Part shown: in pieces, positions 1 through 7,651 of the stretch
How the letters are laid out: each line of letters opens with the position of its first letter
Position numbering within the stretch: the first letter of the stretch is position 1
NCBI GenBank assembly: GCA_000482145.1
Contig: AUXH01000306.1
Location: 1 to 22,544 of the forward strand
DNA length: 22,544 bases
DNA from: Strigomonas culicis
Taxonomy: Eukaryota; Euglenozoa; Kinetoplastea; Trypanosomatida; Trypanosomatidae
Direction of reading: 5' to 3'
Made by a program: the position numbers and the translations under genes
Notes under the pieces: generated by a model
The model's database searches: none
What the model saw: only the letters and a program-made list of their open reading frames with translations
What the model was told of the DNA's origin: nothing

Positions 1-584
1 AGCGCGGCGCGCACGGGGCTCTCCGGGTGCGCGCCGGGGCACGTCGCGCGGCGCCGCAGCACCGCGCTGCTCCCCAGGCTCCTGTCGCCGCGGGGGGTGG
101 CCGGGGCGAGGCGGCGCGCGGCCCCGTCCGCCGACCCCGCCACCACTGGCGCCGGTCGATCGCGCGCGCCGCCGCTCGCTCTTCGGACGGGCCGGTCAGC
201 TGCCGGTGTGCTGGGGCTGTCCATCAGCACGCACACCTCGTCCGGGTCCCGCGCACTGGGCCGCCGCGCGGCGTCGCTGCGGCCGCCGCACGGCCGGCCC
301 GGCGCCTCCCCGCTGAGGCTGCGCTCCTCCGAGGAGACCGTCATGTCGTGCCGCCGGCTCAGCAGCCGGTCGGTCGCGCTCGCCGCCGGGGAGGAGGCGG
401 ACGGCCGACGGCTGCCCTCGCCGTCCAGCATCTTGCCCGGCGTGACGCGCAGCGACACCGAGTCGGGGAGGCACTTGCTGTCCAGCGCCGCCCGCAGCGC
501 CGAGGACGGCGACGCGGCCACCGATGACAGGCACAGGTGGCGCTCAACGGACGCCCGTAGCGGTGTTGCAGCCGCGGTGTTCAT
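1..584 (-). CDS. Hypothetical protein, N-terminal part; gene runs off the left edge
   Basis: An ATG at 584-582 opens a frame that stays free of stop codons for 194 codons to the window edge, so the start is present and the C-terminus is missing. The protein is rich in Ser, Ala, Arg and Pro and looks mostly disordered. I see no catalytic motif, membrane segment or clear domain. It begins MNTAAATPLRASVERHL, and a slightly more ordered stretch DEVCVLMDSPSTP lies near residues 115-130. A pyrimidine-rich leader precedes the ATG on the minus strand, but there is no AG between that tract and the ATG. The acceptor is therefore probably one of the AGs further upstream (about 620-645). The function is unknown. 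GC-rich composition and an unbroken frame beginning right after an A/T-rich spacer support a real gene. Confidence 0.72.
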   Translation of the reverse strand, partial: MNTAAATPLRASVERHLCLSSVAASPSSALRAALDSKCLPDSVSLRVTPGKMLDGEGSRRPSASSPAASATDRLLSRRHDMTVSSEERSLSGEAPGRPCGGRSDAARRPSARDPDEVCVLMDSPSTPAADRPVRRASGGARDRPAPVVAGSADGAARRLAPATPRGDRSLGSSAVLRRRATCPGAHPESPVRAA

Positions 585-1063
585 TGGGGAGTCGTGAAGG
601 AACAAATTATAAGAAAAGAAAAAAACAGTCTAAAGTCTAAAAACTAACGCACAAAAAAAAAACAGAAAAGAATAAATCAACTGTTTAGGTTTTATTATCT
701 AGCAAAAAAAAAAAAAGAATCTATTGTTTAGAAAAAAACAATTTCTGAAAAAAGACAAGGGGGATAAACAAAAAGACAAGATTATAATTCATATCAAATC
801 GGTATATTTACAATAGAAGGGTACGCGTCACGCGTAGTAAAGAACAACAAAGACAAAAAAAAACAATTTGGATATAGACAAAAGAAAACACATAAAAAAG
901 TACACGAGAGAATAAAAAGGCAAAAAAAAAACAATAGGAATAATAAGATTATCTATAAAGAACAAGAGTGCAATTTTTTTTTTGATTCAAATGACACTGC
1001 AAAACAGTCGCCTGTATGGCCAAGGAACAACGTATCCGCAAGGGCCGACACGACGAGGAACAC
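585..1063. other. A/T-rich intergenic spacer
   Basis: This stretch holds the 5' leader of the left-edge gene and the 3' UTR of the gene at 1064-1762. It is made mostly of A runs on the plus strand (U runs in the transcript), with several candidate AG acceptors around 620-645. I see no ORF or RNA gene in it. Confidence 0.6.
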
Positions 1064-1762
1064 TCAGTCCTCGTCCACTATCACGCGCAGCGAGCGGCCC
1101 TTCGCGCGCACGGGCGGCAGCACCAGCGGCCGCCGCTTCCGCTCCGGCGACGCGGCGTGGCGGCCCGGGGAGGGCCGCATGTAGTTGTTCTCCTTGTTGC
1201 CGAAGGGCCCCGCGTTCCACCCAGGGGACGCGGGGCCGCGCGGCGGGGGCCGGTCGGCGCCGTCGTCCGCGCCGCCGGCGGCGCGGACGGGGACGGCGAC
1301 GGTGCGCGTGGGCGCGCCGCGCACGACAATGTCGGACTGCATGTCGAAGAGGTTCCGCCCGCAGAGCGCGCCGTCCGCACCGCCGCCGACCTCCGCGGGG
1401 ACGGCGCCGCTCGGCGGGCGGTCCGGCGGCGCCGGCCGCTGGCCCCAGATGAGCCCCGGGTTGCGGTACACGTACGGCGTCGCGACGGAGGTGTCGCCCT
1501 CGGACTGCACCACGGACCCGAACGTCTTGCGCTCCAGCCAGCGCCGCCGCATCTCGTTGGGCGTCTCCTCCTCGTAGCTGTCGCGCCACGTGTAGGGGAG
1601 GGACGGCTCGCCGCTGTTGCTCGCGTCACTGCAGCGCCGCGGATCGCCGGACACGAGGAGCTCTAGCGTCAGCGCCGGCGACTCGGGGACGCTGCGGCAG
1701 GAGCCCTTCACGGTCAGCGGGGAGAGCGGCCCGGCGTCCACGAGAGGGTCGTTGCTGTCCAT
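1064..1762 (-). CDS. Hypothetical protein, 232 aa
   Basis: I do not recognise this protein. The start chosen is the ATG at 1762-1760 (MDSNDPLVDAGPLSP). The frame extends upstream to 1867 and would add a 35-residue hydrophobic leader resembling a signal peptide. That leader is encoded by the pyrimidine tract and splice acceptor at 1801-1830, so it is very probably untranslated. The protein has a Trp/Arg/Glu-rich segment around residues 58-85 (YTWRDSYEEE, RRRWLERKTFG), then TPYVYRNPGLIWGQRP at 95-110. A Gly/Pro-rich linker follows, and the C-terminus is basic (PERKRRP, then LRVIVDED). A Lys-Glu-Asn triplet at 190-192 matches a KEN box, but such triplets are common by chance. There is no membrane segment once the start is corrected. 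The stop is TGA. Confidence 0.75.
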   Translation of the reverse strand: MDSNDPLVDAGPLSPLTVKGSCRSVPESPALTLELLVSGDPRRCSDASNSGEPSLPYTWRDSYEEETPNEMRRRWLERKTFGSVVQSEGDTSVATPYVYRNPGLIWGQRPAPPDRPPSGAVPAEVGGGADGALCGRNLFDMQSDIVVRGAPTRTVAVPVRAAGGADDGADRPPPRGPASPGWNAGPFGNKENNYMRPSPGRHAASPERKRRPLVLPPVRAKGRSLRVIVDED

Positions 1763-1800
1763 CTGCGCATGCACCGGCTGCGCAGGGTCCACAGATGATA

Positions 1801-1830
1801 CTAAGAGGAAGAAAAACAAGAAGCAAAAAA
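1801..1830 (-). promoter_or_regulatory. Pyrimidine tract and splice acceptor for the 1064-1762 gene
   Basis: On the minus strand an almost unbroken pyrimidine tract (1803-1830) ends in AG at 1802-1801. This leaves a leader of about 38 nt before the ATG at 1762. It decides the start, because the longer open frame would use this tract as coding sequence. Confidence 0.7.
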
Positions 1831-2817
1831 TATGACTGGTGTAGAAAAACAACTCTTGTAAATACACAGAAGCAAGCGGCTAGTGTTTCCGAGAAAAAAA
1901 AAGACCCAGTAGAGTGATATAGAAAGAGAGTTCTTTTATCAGTAGCAGTATCAATACTAAGAGAGAGCGAAAACAGATTTACAAAAGAGAAATAATTATG
2001 AATACAATAATAAAAAAGTACGTCCCTTTTTTTTTTGGTTTATTGATATACTAGTTCGTTGTTACACAACATTGGTATTTGATTAAGTATTGCACTATAT
2101 TATATATTCATATATATAAACGAAATCGAAAACAACAAAACTTTTATTTTTGATTCTTCATTGTTTTCGTACTTCAAAACAAAAAAAAACGTTTCATCCT
2201 ATATACAGATATGCATTAAAAAAAAACAATTCTGCAGAATAAAAAAAGGAAGAGCTTATCAAAGAAAAACAATTTTTTTTGAGCATTTTCAAGCATTGAT
2301 TACGAGACGTGGATAAAAAAAGAATAGATCATTCAACGAAAGACAAGCAAACGTTTTTTTAATCTTCTTTTTTTAGAAATAAATAAGCTATAAGATAATA
2401 ATATTGACAGTGATACATATATGTGTGTGTGTAAAAAAAACAAAAAACTTTTTTTTTGCTCCGTGCAATGTTAGAGAAAAGCAATTACCTTCATTTACAT
2501 ACAAAGACATATTTTGAATAATCTCATACGTCGCACAGAAAAAATACACTTTTTGTTTCTTACCAAAACAAAAATGTACATAGTACTCCAAAAAAAAAAA
2601 GAGACAAACAAAGGAACAGCAAAAAAAGAGGCGGGAGAAATGAATAAACGAAAAAAGAGAAAGAACCGGTACACTTCTGGTTGAAAATCGACAAGAAACA
2701 AATCAGAGGTACACGCTAAAAGAAAAAAAGAGTTCTTTTTTTTTTGATAGCAACTATAGAAGGAAAACAAAAAGATGAATGCAACGGTGTTTGTGTAGTG
2801 TTGCTCCTTCCATGCCA
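1831..2817. other. Long A/T-rich intergenic spacer
   Basis: This is the longest non-coding stretch in the window. It is dominated by poly-A runs on the plus strand, with TATA-like alternations near 2095-2120 and a short TG repeat at 2422-2432. A 107-codon minus-strand frame ending at 2495 is composed of Phe/Ser/Lys/Tyr from T-rich sequence and is not a credible gene. Most of the stretch is probably 3' UTR of the 2818-3960 gene and leader for the next one. I see no RNA gene. Confidence 0.6.
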
Positions 2818-3960
2818 TTATTGTACTCGCGTGCCGTTGGAGGACCGGTATTCCTCCACAAACCCATACATATCATCATTATCCGTATAAGCCGGCATGA
2901 GCGGCTCCGGCTCCTTGCCGTGGAAGGCGACGTCGGCCGAGAAGCTCACGCGCCGGCGGATGCCCATCTTCGCCGTGGGGCTGCCCGTGGGGTTGTTCGC
3001 CCCGTTCCTATCTAGCACCTCGTTCTTCAGGTTCTTGAGCGACGCCTGGCGACTAAAGCTGCCCTTGCTGACCAGGATCGGCGCAGAGACGGGCTGCGGC
3101 ATGTAGTTCACGTAGAGGTCGCCCGGCGTGGGGCCGGTCGACTTCCGGTTCGCGTCGCGCGGCGCCGTCTTGTTCGCCTCCATCATGTACTGCGAGTAGA
3201 AGTCGGAGCGGCCGCCGCCGCCACCCATGTGGATGTCGGAGCCTTGGCTGCGCTTCTTCTTGAGGTGCCCGCCGCTCTGCCGCTTGCCGGAGCCGCGCTT
3301 CTTCTTCATGCGGCGCCCGTCCGCCGGCACGAGGCGGTGCCAGCTGCTCGTCTCGTGCAGCCGGCACACCTCGCCGTCGTTGTCGACGAAGCGGTACGTG
3401 TTCTTCGAGTAGCGGTTGTACTCGTGTAGCTCCTGCACGTAGATCTCGGGGTCGACCTGCTCCCCCAGCGCGTTGGCGTCCTTGTCGTACGGGTTCTGCT
3501 GCAGCTCCGTCAGCGGCTCCCCGGTGCGGTGCTTCTCGCGGATCGCCACGTAGTCCTTCATGGTCAGCGGCTGGCGGTGGCTCACGTGCAGGGCGGTGAA
3601 GGTCTGGTAGAAGGACGGGTCGTCTCCGTTGAAGTAGGCCTCGTCGCTCACGAGGTTCCCCTTTTCATTGTACACGTTCAGGATGGGGCCGAAAATGGGG
3701 TCGTTGAAGCGCGGGTCGATCTCTTTGCTGCGCTTCGTATAGAGCCCCTTCGGCCGCTCCGGCGCCGGCGCGGCGGGGGCCGCGGCAGCTGCTGCGTCCG
3801 CCGCCGTGGCGGCCGCATCACTGGCACGCGGCGTCCCCTCCGGCGTCATCGGGCCCCCCGCCTCGCGGATCGCCGCCGCCTTCACCTCCGCCTCCGTGTC
3901 GTCGTGCGCCGTGCCCATTCCATGCGTCATCGGTTTTATCGCACTGGAGCCGCCCCCCAT
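2818..3960 (-). CDS. Putative N-myristoylated protein with a PP1-docking RVxF motif
   Basis: This 380-residue protein matches no family I can name. Its N-terminus MGGGSS fits the N-myristoylation pattern (Gly2, Ser6), which suggests membrane attachment, as in many flagellar and signalling proteins of trypanosomatids. Residues 48-68 are an Ala/Pro-rich linker. Residues 70-210 look folded (EIDPRFNDPIFGPILNVYNE, then many Tyr, Asp and His). Lys/Arg clusters at 217-240 and a Gly run at 246-250 follow. Near the C-terminus, RRRVSF at 335-340 is an excellent RVxF protein phosphatase 1 docking motif, followed by SADVAF, which could supply the downstream hydrophobic pair. Ser339 sits in an RRxS kinase site, so phosphorylation could switch docking off. 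SFSRQASL at 301-308 is another basophilic kinase site. A PP1 regulatory or scaffolding role is inferred from motifs only. Confidence 0.85.
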   Translation of the reverse strand: MGGGSSAIKPMTHGMGTAHDDTEAEVKAAAIREAGGPMTPEGTPRASDAAATAADAAAAAAPAAPAPERPKGLYTKRSKEIDPRFNDPIFGPILNVYNEKGNLVSDEAYFNGDDPSFYQTFTALHVSHRQPLTMKDYVAIREKHRTGEPLTELQQNPYDKDANALGEQVDPEIYVQELHEYNRYSKNTYRFVDNDGEVCRLHETSSWHRLVPADGRRMKKKRGSGKRQSGGHLKKKRSQGSDIHMGGGGGRSDFYSQYMMEANKTAPRDANRKSTGPTPGDLYVNYMPQPVSAPILVSKGSFSRQASLKNLKNEVLDRNGANNPTGSPTAKMGIRRRVSFSADVAFHGKEPEPLMPAYTDNDDMYGFVEEYRSSNGTRVQ

Positions 3961-4426
3961 GGTCTCGAGGTCACACGGCTAGTATCCAAAATAAAAAAGA
4001 AAACAAAAAAAGGAAAACTAATACGTGAATCAAATAAAAAAAGAAGGGATTAAATCCCTATTGCTGTCGTTTTCTATGTTTTTTGAAGAATTGTAAAAAC
4101 TAAAGAACTAAAGGAAGAAAAAAAAACTATTTCTGAGAGATGAAAAGTGGGGTTAGAAGTGTGTATTGATTTAGATTCATATAGAACAAAGGCATTCCAA
4201 TAATAAAAGAAGAAAGAGGTGTATATCGAAAGAAACACAGAATATAAATTCATGGGAGAGCAACCTAGCAGTGTTCGGCATGACCAAAAAAAATAAAAGA
4301 GCAGAAACAAGAAGGAAAGGGAAGGTGTCGATCCTTCCACCAGCGTACCCAAGTGGTTGCAAGAAAGCGTTCTGAAGAAGTGAGTATAGCACATAGCAGA
4401 AAGAAACACGCGCAGGACCGGGACGA
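3961..4426. other. Intergenic spacer
   Basis: This contains the leader of the 2818-3960 gene at one end and the probable 3' UTR of the small gene at 4427-4708. Minus-strand frames of 103 and 171 codons cross this stretch and run into the small gene in other frames. They are Phe/Ser/Leu-rich and have no support. Confidence 0.55.
3979..4018 (-). promoter_or_regulatory. Pyrimidine tract and splice acceptor for the 2818-3960 gene
   Basis: The minus strand reads a T/C-rich tract (about 4018-3988) and then AG at 3980-3979. This gives a leader of about 18 nt before the ATG at 3960 and supports that start with its myristoylation motif. Confidence 0.65.
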
Positions 4427-4708
4427 CTAGCGGCACAGGCGCAACGCCACAAAGAGGTACGCGTAGACACACACAAAGAGAAGACCATAATACAGGAACG
4501 GTGTGTCTGCAGCAGACAGCAGGCGCGGCCACGGGGGGCGGCGCTGCGGCAGGTGCCCGGCGTCGTGAGGTGAAGGGTGGAGCCGGCATTGCAGCGCTGT
4601 GTGGTTCACCAGGCTCCGGCAGGCGAACGGGGCGCTCTTGATGGGCAGCACGCCCTCGTAGGTGTCGAACAGGAACAGCAGATAGAGGTCACCGAGGTCC
4701 AGTGACAT
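4427..4708 (-). CDS. Small putative membrane protein, 93 aa
   Basis: The ATG at 4708-4706 follows a T run and TCAG acceptor by 15 nt, which is the main reason to call it. The protein starts MSLDLGDLYLLFLFDTYEG. Its middle is rich in Pro, His, Arg and Cys (residues 29-64), and it ends with a hydrophobic helix (FLYYGLLFVCVYAYLFVALR, about 71-90) followed by a short basic tail. The short hydrophobic stretch at residues 7-15 may be a second membrane contact. The sequence is GC-rich over codons 1-70, unlike the flanking spacers, and stops at TAG. The layout suggests a C-terminally anchored membrane protein. I do not recognise a family. Confidence 0.58.
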   Translation of the reverse strand: MSLDLGDLYLLFLFDTYEGVLPIKSAPFACRSLVNHTALQCRLHPSPHDAGHLPQRRPPWPRLLSAADTPFLYYGLLFVCVYAYLFVALRLCR

Positions 4709-5073
4709 CGTGGAGGGCCTATACTGAAAAAAACGTTGTCTAGACGCAAAAGGTGATTAGGACAAGGGAAGAAGAATGTGAGACATTACAACAGCTGAAT
4801 ATATCACATACACACAAGTTATCAAAAAGGGGACGTAGAGACTCAAACTTTTTCTGATGAATGTGTAACACATTGGATATTTCGATAATAAAACGGGTTA
4901 GTATAATAGTTAGACTTTCAGTTTTTTTTTTCTTATCTCTTTTAACCATTTTTTTTACGCTTCTGTAAAGAGGGCCCCGTATAGCTTTATTATCGTTACC
5001 AAAAAGAAGAAAACGCCACGCTATTGCTCTAAGGCGCGAGCGTCTCTCCACGTGTCGCTGGCCGGTCGCATGC
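4709..5073. other. Intergenic spacer
   Basis: This is the 3' UTR of the isomerase gene at 5074-6093 and the leader of the small gene. A 103-codon minus-strand frame here (4740-5051) begins at GTG, is Lys/Ile/Phe-rich and is unsupported. I see nothing else. Confidence 0.55.
4724..4734 (-). promoter_or_regulatory. Splice acceptor for the small gene 4427-4708
   Basis: The minus strand shows a short T run ending in TCAG (AG at 4725-4724), then a 15-nt leader and the ATG at 4708. The pyrimidine tract is short but the spacing is typical. Confidence 0.5.
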
Positions 5074-6093
5074 CTACTTGCGCGTGCGGCTCTTGAGGCG
5101 CTCCATATACGTGTTCAGGTTCTGCTGCACCTCCGGGCTCGCCAGCATCTGCGTCGTGAACTCCGTGTCGTAGTTGCGGTCCTCGTCGGAGGCGAGCATC
5201 TGGAGGTACTCGCGGCGCATCATGTCGCGCGACATCCAGCGCGAGTTCTGCGGAATGAGGAGGAAGCGGTCGACCATCTGGTAGGCGGCCTCGAGGGCCT
5301 TCTCCTCGTCCTCGACGACGAGGTCGACAAGGCCGAGCTTCTGCGCCTCGTCGGCGACGGGCGTCTCACCGAGCTGCAGCAACCGCTCCGCCTGCCGCGA
5401 GCCGAGCAGGTAGGCGTACGCCGGCATCGTCCACGCCGGCGCGGTGATGCCGAGCTTCGTCTCGTTGAGCCCGATGCGGTACTGGCGGCGCGCGTCGCTG
5501 TTGCCCTTGGGGCCGCGCGCCATCACGCGGTAGTCGCAGCCCATCGCGAGGATGCACCCCGCCGCCGGGCTGTTGCCGGTGATGGCCGCGACGAGCGGCT
5601 TGGGGAAGCTGTTCAGGATGAGCCACAGCTCCTGGAAGGACTGCCAGAAGAGCGTGAGCCGCTGCTGCTGCGGGTTGTGCACCTCCGACAGGTCGAGCCC
5701 GGCGGAGAAGACGGTCGGGATGGCGGACGTGAAAACGATCGCCTTGGTCTCCTCGTTGCTGCCCATCCACAGCAGCCACTGGTTGAGCTCCTGGAAGAAC
5801 TCGAGGTTGAAGGAGTTCACCGGCGCCCGCGCGAGCTTCACGGTGGTGACGCCCTTCTCGTTGGTGCTCAGCTTCAGAAACTGTGGCTCCTGGCTCGGCT
5901 TCTGCGGTGGCTGGAACTCCTGTTCATGCGGGTGGTCGTGCTCGTGGTCGTGGGCCGCAGCCGGGCGGCGCAGCTCCGGCGGCGCGTCCTGCGGCGGGCG
6001 CGTGCCCTGGCGGCGGACCTGCGCGACGGCGGTCGTCGCCGCGCACGCGGCGGCAAGACGGCGCATCAGCAGAGAGGTGAGCGTGCGGCGCAT
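5074..6093 (-). CDS. ECI1: Delta3,delta2-enoyl-CoA isomerase (ECI1 type), probably mitochondrial
   Basis: This crotonase-fold enzyme is expected to move a cis/trans-3 double bond to trans-2 in enoyl-CoA, so that unsaturated fatty acids can enter beta-oxidation. The 339-residue protein starts at the ATG 6093-6091. Upstream in-frame codons cover the leader and pyrimidine tract at 6136-6178 and are left out. Residues 1-32 (MRRTLTSLLMRRLAAACAAT...) are Arg/Ala/Ser-rich without acids, a good mitochondrial presequence. A His/Asp/Glu-rich linker follows at 48-59. Crotonase landmarks are PVNSFNLEF at 91-99, the oxyanion-hole block FSAGLDL at 129-135, PAAGC at 176-180, CDYRVM at 186-191 and GLNETKLGI at 208-216. 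The last of these carries the family's catalytic Glu (Glu211). The C-terminal helix (LNTYMERLKS) resembles mammalian ECI1. It is the most downstream of three tandem paralogues. Confidence 0.93.
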   Translation of the reverse strand: MRRTLTSLLMRRLAAACAATTAVAQVRRQGTRPPQDAPPELRRPAAAHDHEHDHPHEQEFQPPQKPSQEPQFLKLSTNEKGVTTVKLARAPVNSFNLEFFQELNQWLLWMGSNEETKAIVFTSAIPTVFSAGLDLSEVHNPQQQRLTLFWQSFQELWLILNSFPKPLVAAITGNSPAAGCILAMGCDYRVMARGPKGNSDARRQYRIGLNETKLGITAPAWTMPAYAYLLGSRQAERLLQLGETPVADEAQKLGLVDLVVEDEEKALEAAYQMVDRFLLIPQNSRWMSRDMMRREYLQMLASDEDRNYDTEFTTQMLASPEVQQNLNTYMERLKSRTRK

Positions 6094-6135
6094 CGTTCGG
6101 GTAAGAAGAGGAGGGATGGATATCAACGTTACGAT

Positions 6136-6178
6136 CTTCGAGAGGGGGGAGAAACAAGAAAAGAAGGAGAAAAGGGAA
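6136..6178 (-). promoter_or_regulatory. Pyrimidine tract and splice acceptor for the 5074-6093 gene
   Basis: A long C/T tract on the minus strand (6178-6140) leads to AG at 6137-6136, with no further AG before the ATG at 6093. The resulting leader is about 42 nt. This rules out the longer reading of the isomerase frame to 6237. Confidence 0.68.
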
Positions 6179-6379
6179 TTCGATAGAGCTTCTTCTGCGT
6201 GTGAAAAGGTGCTTTTCAACAGACAAAGAAATCCCACGACAAACGACCCATTCTTGCATACGACAGTTTAGTACGTGCATGTTGAAAGGCAGACTTCCCA
6301 GTTTATAGGCATCGAATGTAACTTAGTAATTGAGTTAGATAATATCTCCACGATGGAAGAAGGAAAAAGAGGAGAGAAC

Positions 6380-6405
6380 GAAAGAAAGAAAGAAAGAAAA
6401 AGAAA
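6380..6405. repeat. GAAA tetranucleotide microsatellite
   Basis: About five near-perfect GAAA units on the plus strand, read as a pyrimidine tract in the minus-strand transcript. Confidence 0.75.
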
Positions 6406-6526
6406 CAGAACATGTTCTGTTCTTTTCGTTAAAGATGTAGTACAATGGTATAGCATGTAGAGACAGCAATACGTCGTATACTTATATATGCGTTGCTGCT
6501 CTCACTAAGACAATACAGGTGGTGCC

Positions 6527-7381
6527 TCAGGCACTCTTGCCATGCTTCCTGCTGCTGAGGTACTCCAGGTACTTCTGAATCTGTTTCTGCACCGTGGGGC
6601 GAGAGAAGTCGGCGTAGTAAATGTCGATGTCCGCCTGGCGCTGCGCATCCGTCAGCAGGCCCTCCAGGAAGCGCTCGCGCAGCGCCGCCTTCACTTTGTA
6701 GCGGGCCGGGGGGGACACCGCCGCGAGGCCAATCGCGTACTCCGTCGCGAGCCGCAGCGCCTCCTCCGGCGTGTCCGCGACGGCGTCGATCATGCCAGCC
6801 TGCAGCGCCTCGTCCGCCGGCAGCATGGTGCCCTTGTACAGCAGCTTCTCCGCGGTGCGGTAGCCCAGCAGCGACTCGTAGAGCTTCACCGCCCACGTCG
6901 GCACGGACACGCCGAAGCTCGTCTCGTTCAGGCCGATCGCGTAGTGCTTCGTCGCGCTGCCCCGCACCATCACGCGGTAGTCGCACGCGAGGGAGACGAT
7001 GCAGCCCTCGCCGGGGCACGGCCCCGTGATGGCCACCGCGATCGGCTTCGTGATGCGGTGCAGCAGGGTCCACATCTCCTGCAGCGTGCCCCACACCACC
7101 GCGAAGCGGTCGCGCGTCACCTGGTAGAACTCGTTGAGGTCGCCGCCGGCGCTGAACTGCTGGTCGATGCCGGACGTGATGACGATCGCCTTGGTGCGGT
7201 CGTCGATCTCGAGGTAGCGCAGCCAGTTGTTGAAGAGGCGCAGGAAGTCGGAGGAGAAGGCGTTCACCGGCGCGTGCTGCAGCCGCAGCGTCGAGACGTA
7301 CGTCATCTCGTCCGTGTCGCACGCCATCCACGGGGAGCTAGCAGGGCGCTGCGCGTCGTCGAACGAGCCGAAGGTGGGCAT
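6527..7381 (-). CDS. Delta3,delta2-enoyl-CoA isomerase paralogue, no obvious targeting signal
   Basis: This is the second ECI1-type paralogue, 284 residues from the ATG at 7381-7379 (MPTFGSFDDAQRP). An eight-codon upstream extension starts at TTG and is not used. Landmarks are APVNAF at 37-42, FSAGGDL at 76-82, PGEGC at 123-127, CDYRVMVRG at 133-141 and GLNETSFGV at 150-158 with catalytic Glu153. The end (YLEYLSSRKHGKSA) lacks a canonical peroxisomal/glycosomal PTS1. The N-terminus has several acidic residues and no mitochondrial presequence, unlike the 5074-6093 copy. It may therefore act in the cytosol or in another compartment, or carry a cryptic signal. All residues expected for isomerase activity are present. 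It stops at TGA, which shows that TGA is a normal stop here. Confidence 0.92.
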   Translation of the reverse strand: MPTFGSFDDAQRPASSPWMACDTDEMTYVSTLRLQHAPVNAFSSDFLRLFNNWLRYLEIDDRTKAIVITSGIDQQFSAGGDLNEFYQVTRDRFAVVWGTLQEMWTLLHRITKPIAVAITGPCPGEGCIVSLACDYRVMVRGSATKHYAIGLNETSFGVSVPTWAVKLYESLLGYRTAEKLLYKGTMLPADEALQAGMIDAVADTPEEALRLATEYAIGLAAVSPPARYKVKAALRERFLEGLLTDAQRQADIDIYYADFSRPTVQKQIQKYLEYLSSRKHGKSA

Positions 7382-7651
7382 GTTTTTTTTTTCTTGTTTA
7401 TACAATTATATTATTATTGCTTTGTTTTTGAAGGACACAAATGGGGAAATACGAAAAGGAGCGTAGACGTATTTCTTGTTTATCTTTGGTGTCAGAGAGA
7501 AGGGGTGGGAAGGGCACGAGGAGTAGTCTAACATGTATCATTAACTGAAATGTATGCGTTGGAACGAAAGAAAAAGAAGCACACAAACACCAGACCCTAT
7601 ACACAAGCACGTAATAATTTAGATGAGAAACCATTAGACTGACAGCAATAG

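Larger units (their letters stand above)
6094..6526. other. Intergenic spacer with a GAAA repeat
   Basis: This holds the 3' UTR of the second isomerase gene and the leader of the first. A GAAA tetranucleotide tract lies at about 6380-6405 on the plus strand (UUUC in the transcript) and could be part of a processing signal. I see no gene. Confidence 0.55.

Noticed and set aside
2495..2818. 107-codon minus-strand frame between two genes
   Set aside because: It lies in A/T-rich 3' UTR sequence, its composition is Phe/Ser/Lys from T and A runs, and it abuts the stop of the upstream gene without its own acceptor.
2818..3960. Possible membership of the 2818-3960 protein in the IFSD family (SDEAYFNGDDPSF versus SDAY-HPTS)
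   Set aside because: Only a few residues match, the Gly-Gly and Ile-Phe positions are absent, and the C-terminal RPxFR/YG block is missing.
4074..4589. 171-codon minus-strand frame overlapping the small membrane-protein gene
   Set aside because: It runs mostly through A/T-rich spacer. The overlapping 93-codon frame has the better start, acceptor and composition.
4740..5051. 103-codon minus-strand frame downstream of the first isomerase gene
   Set aside because: It starts at GTG, is low in GC compared with all real genes here, and has no acceptor or domain.
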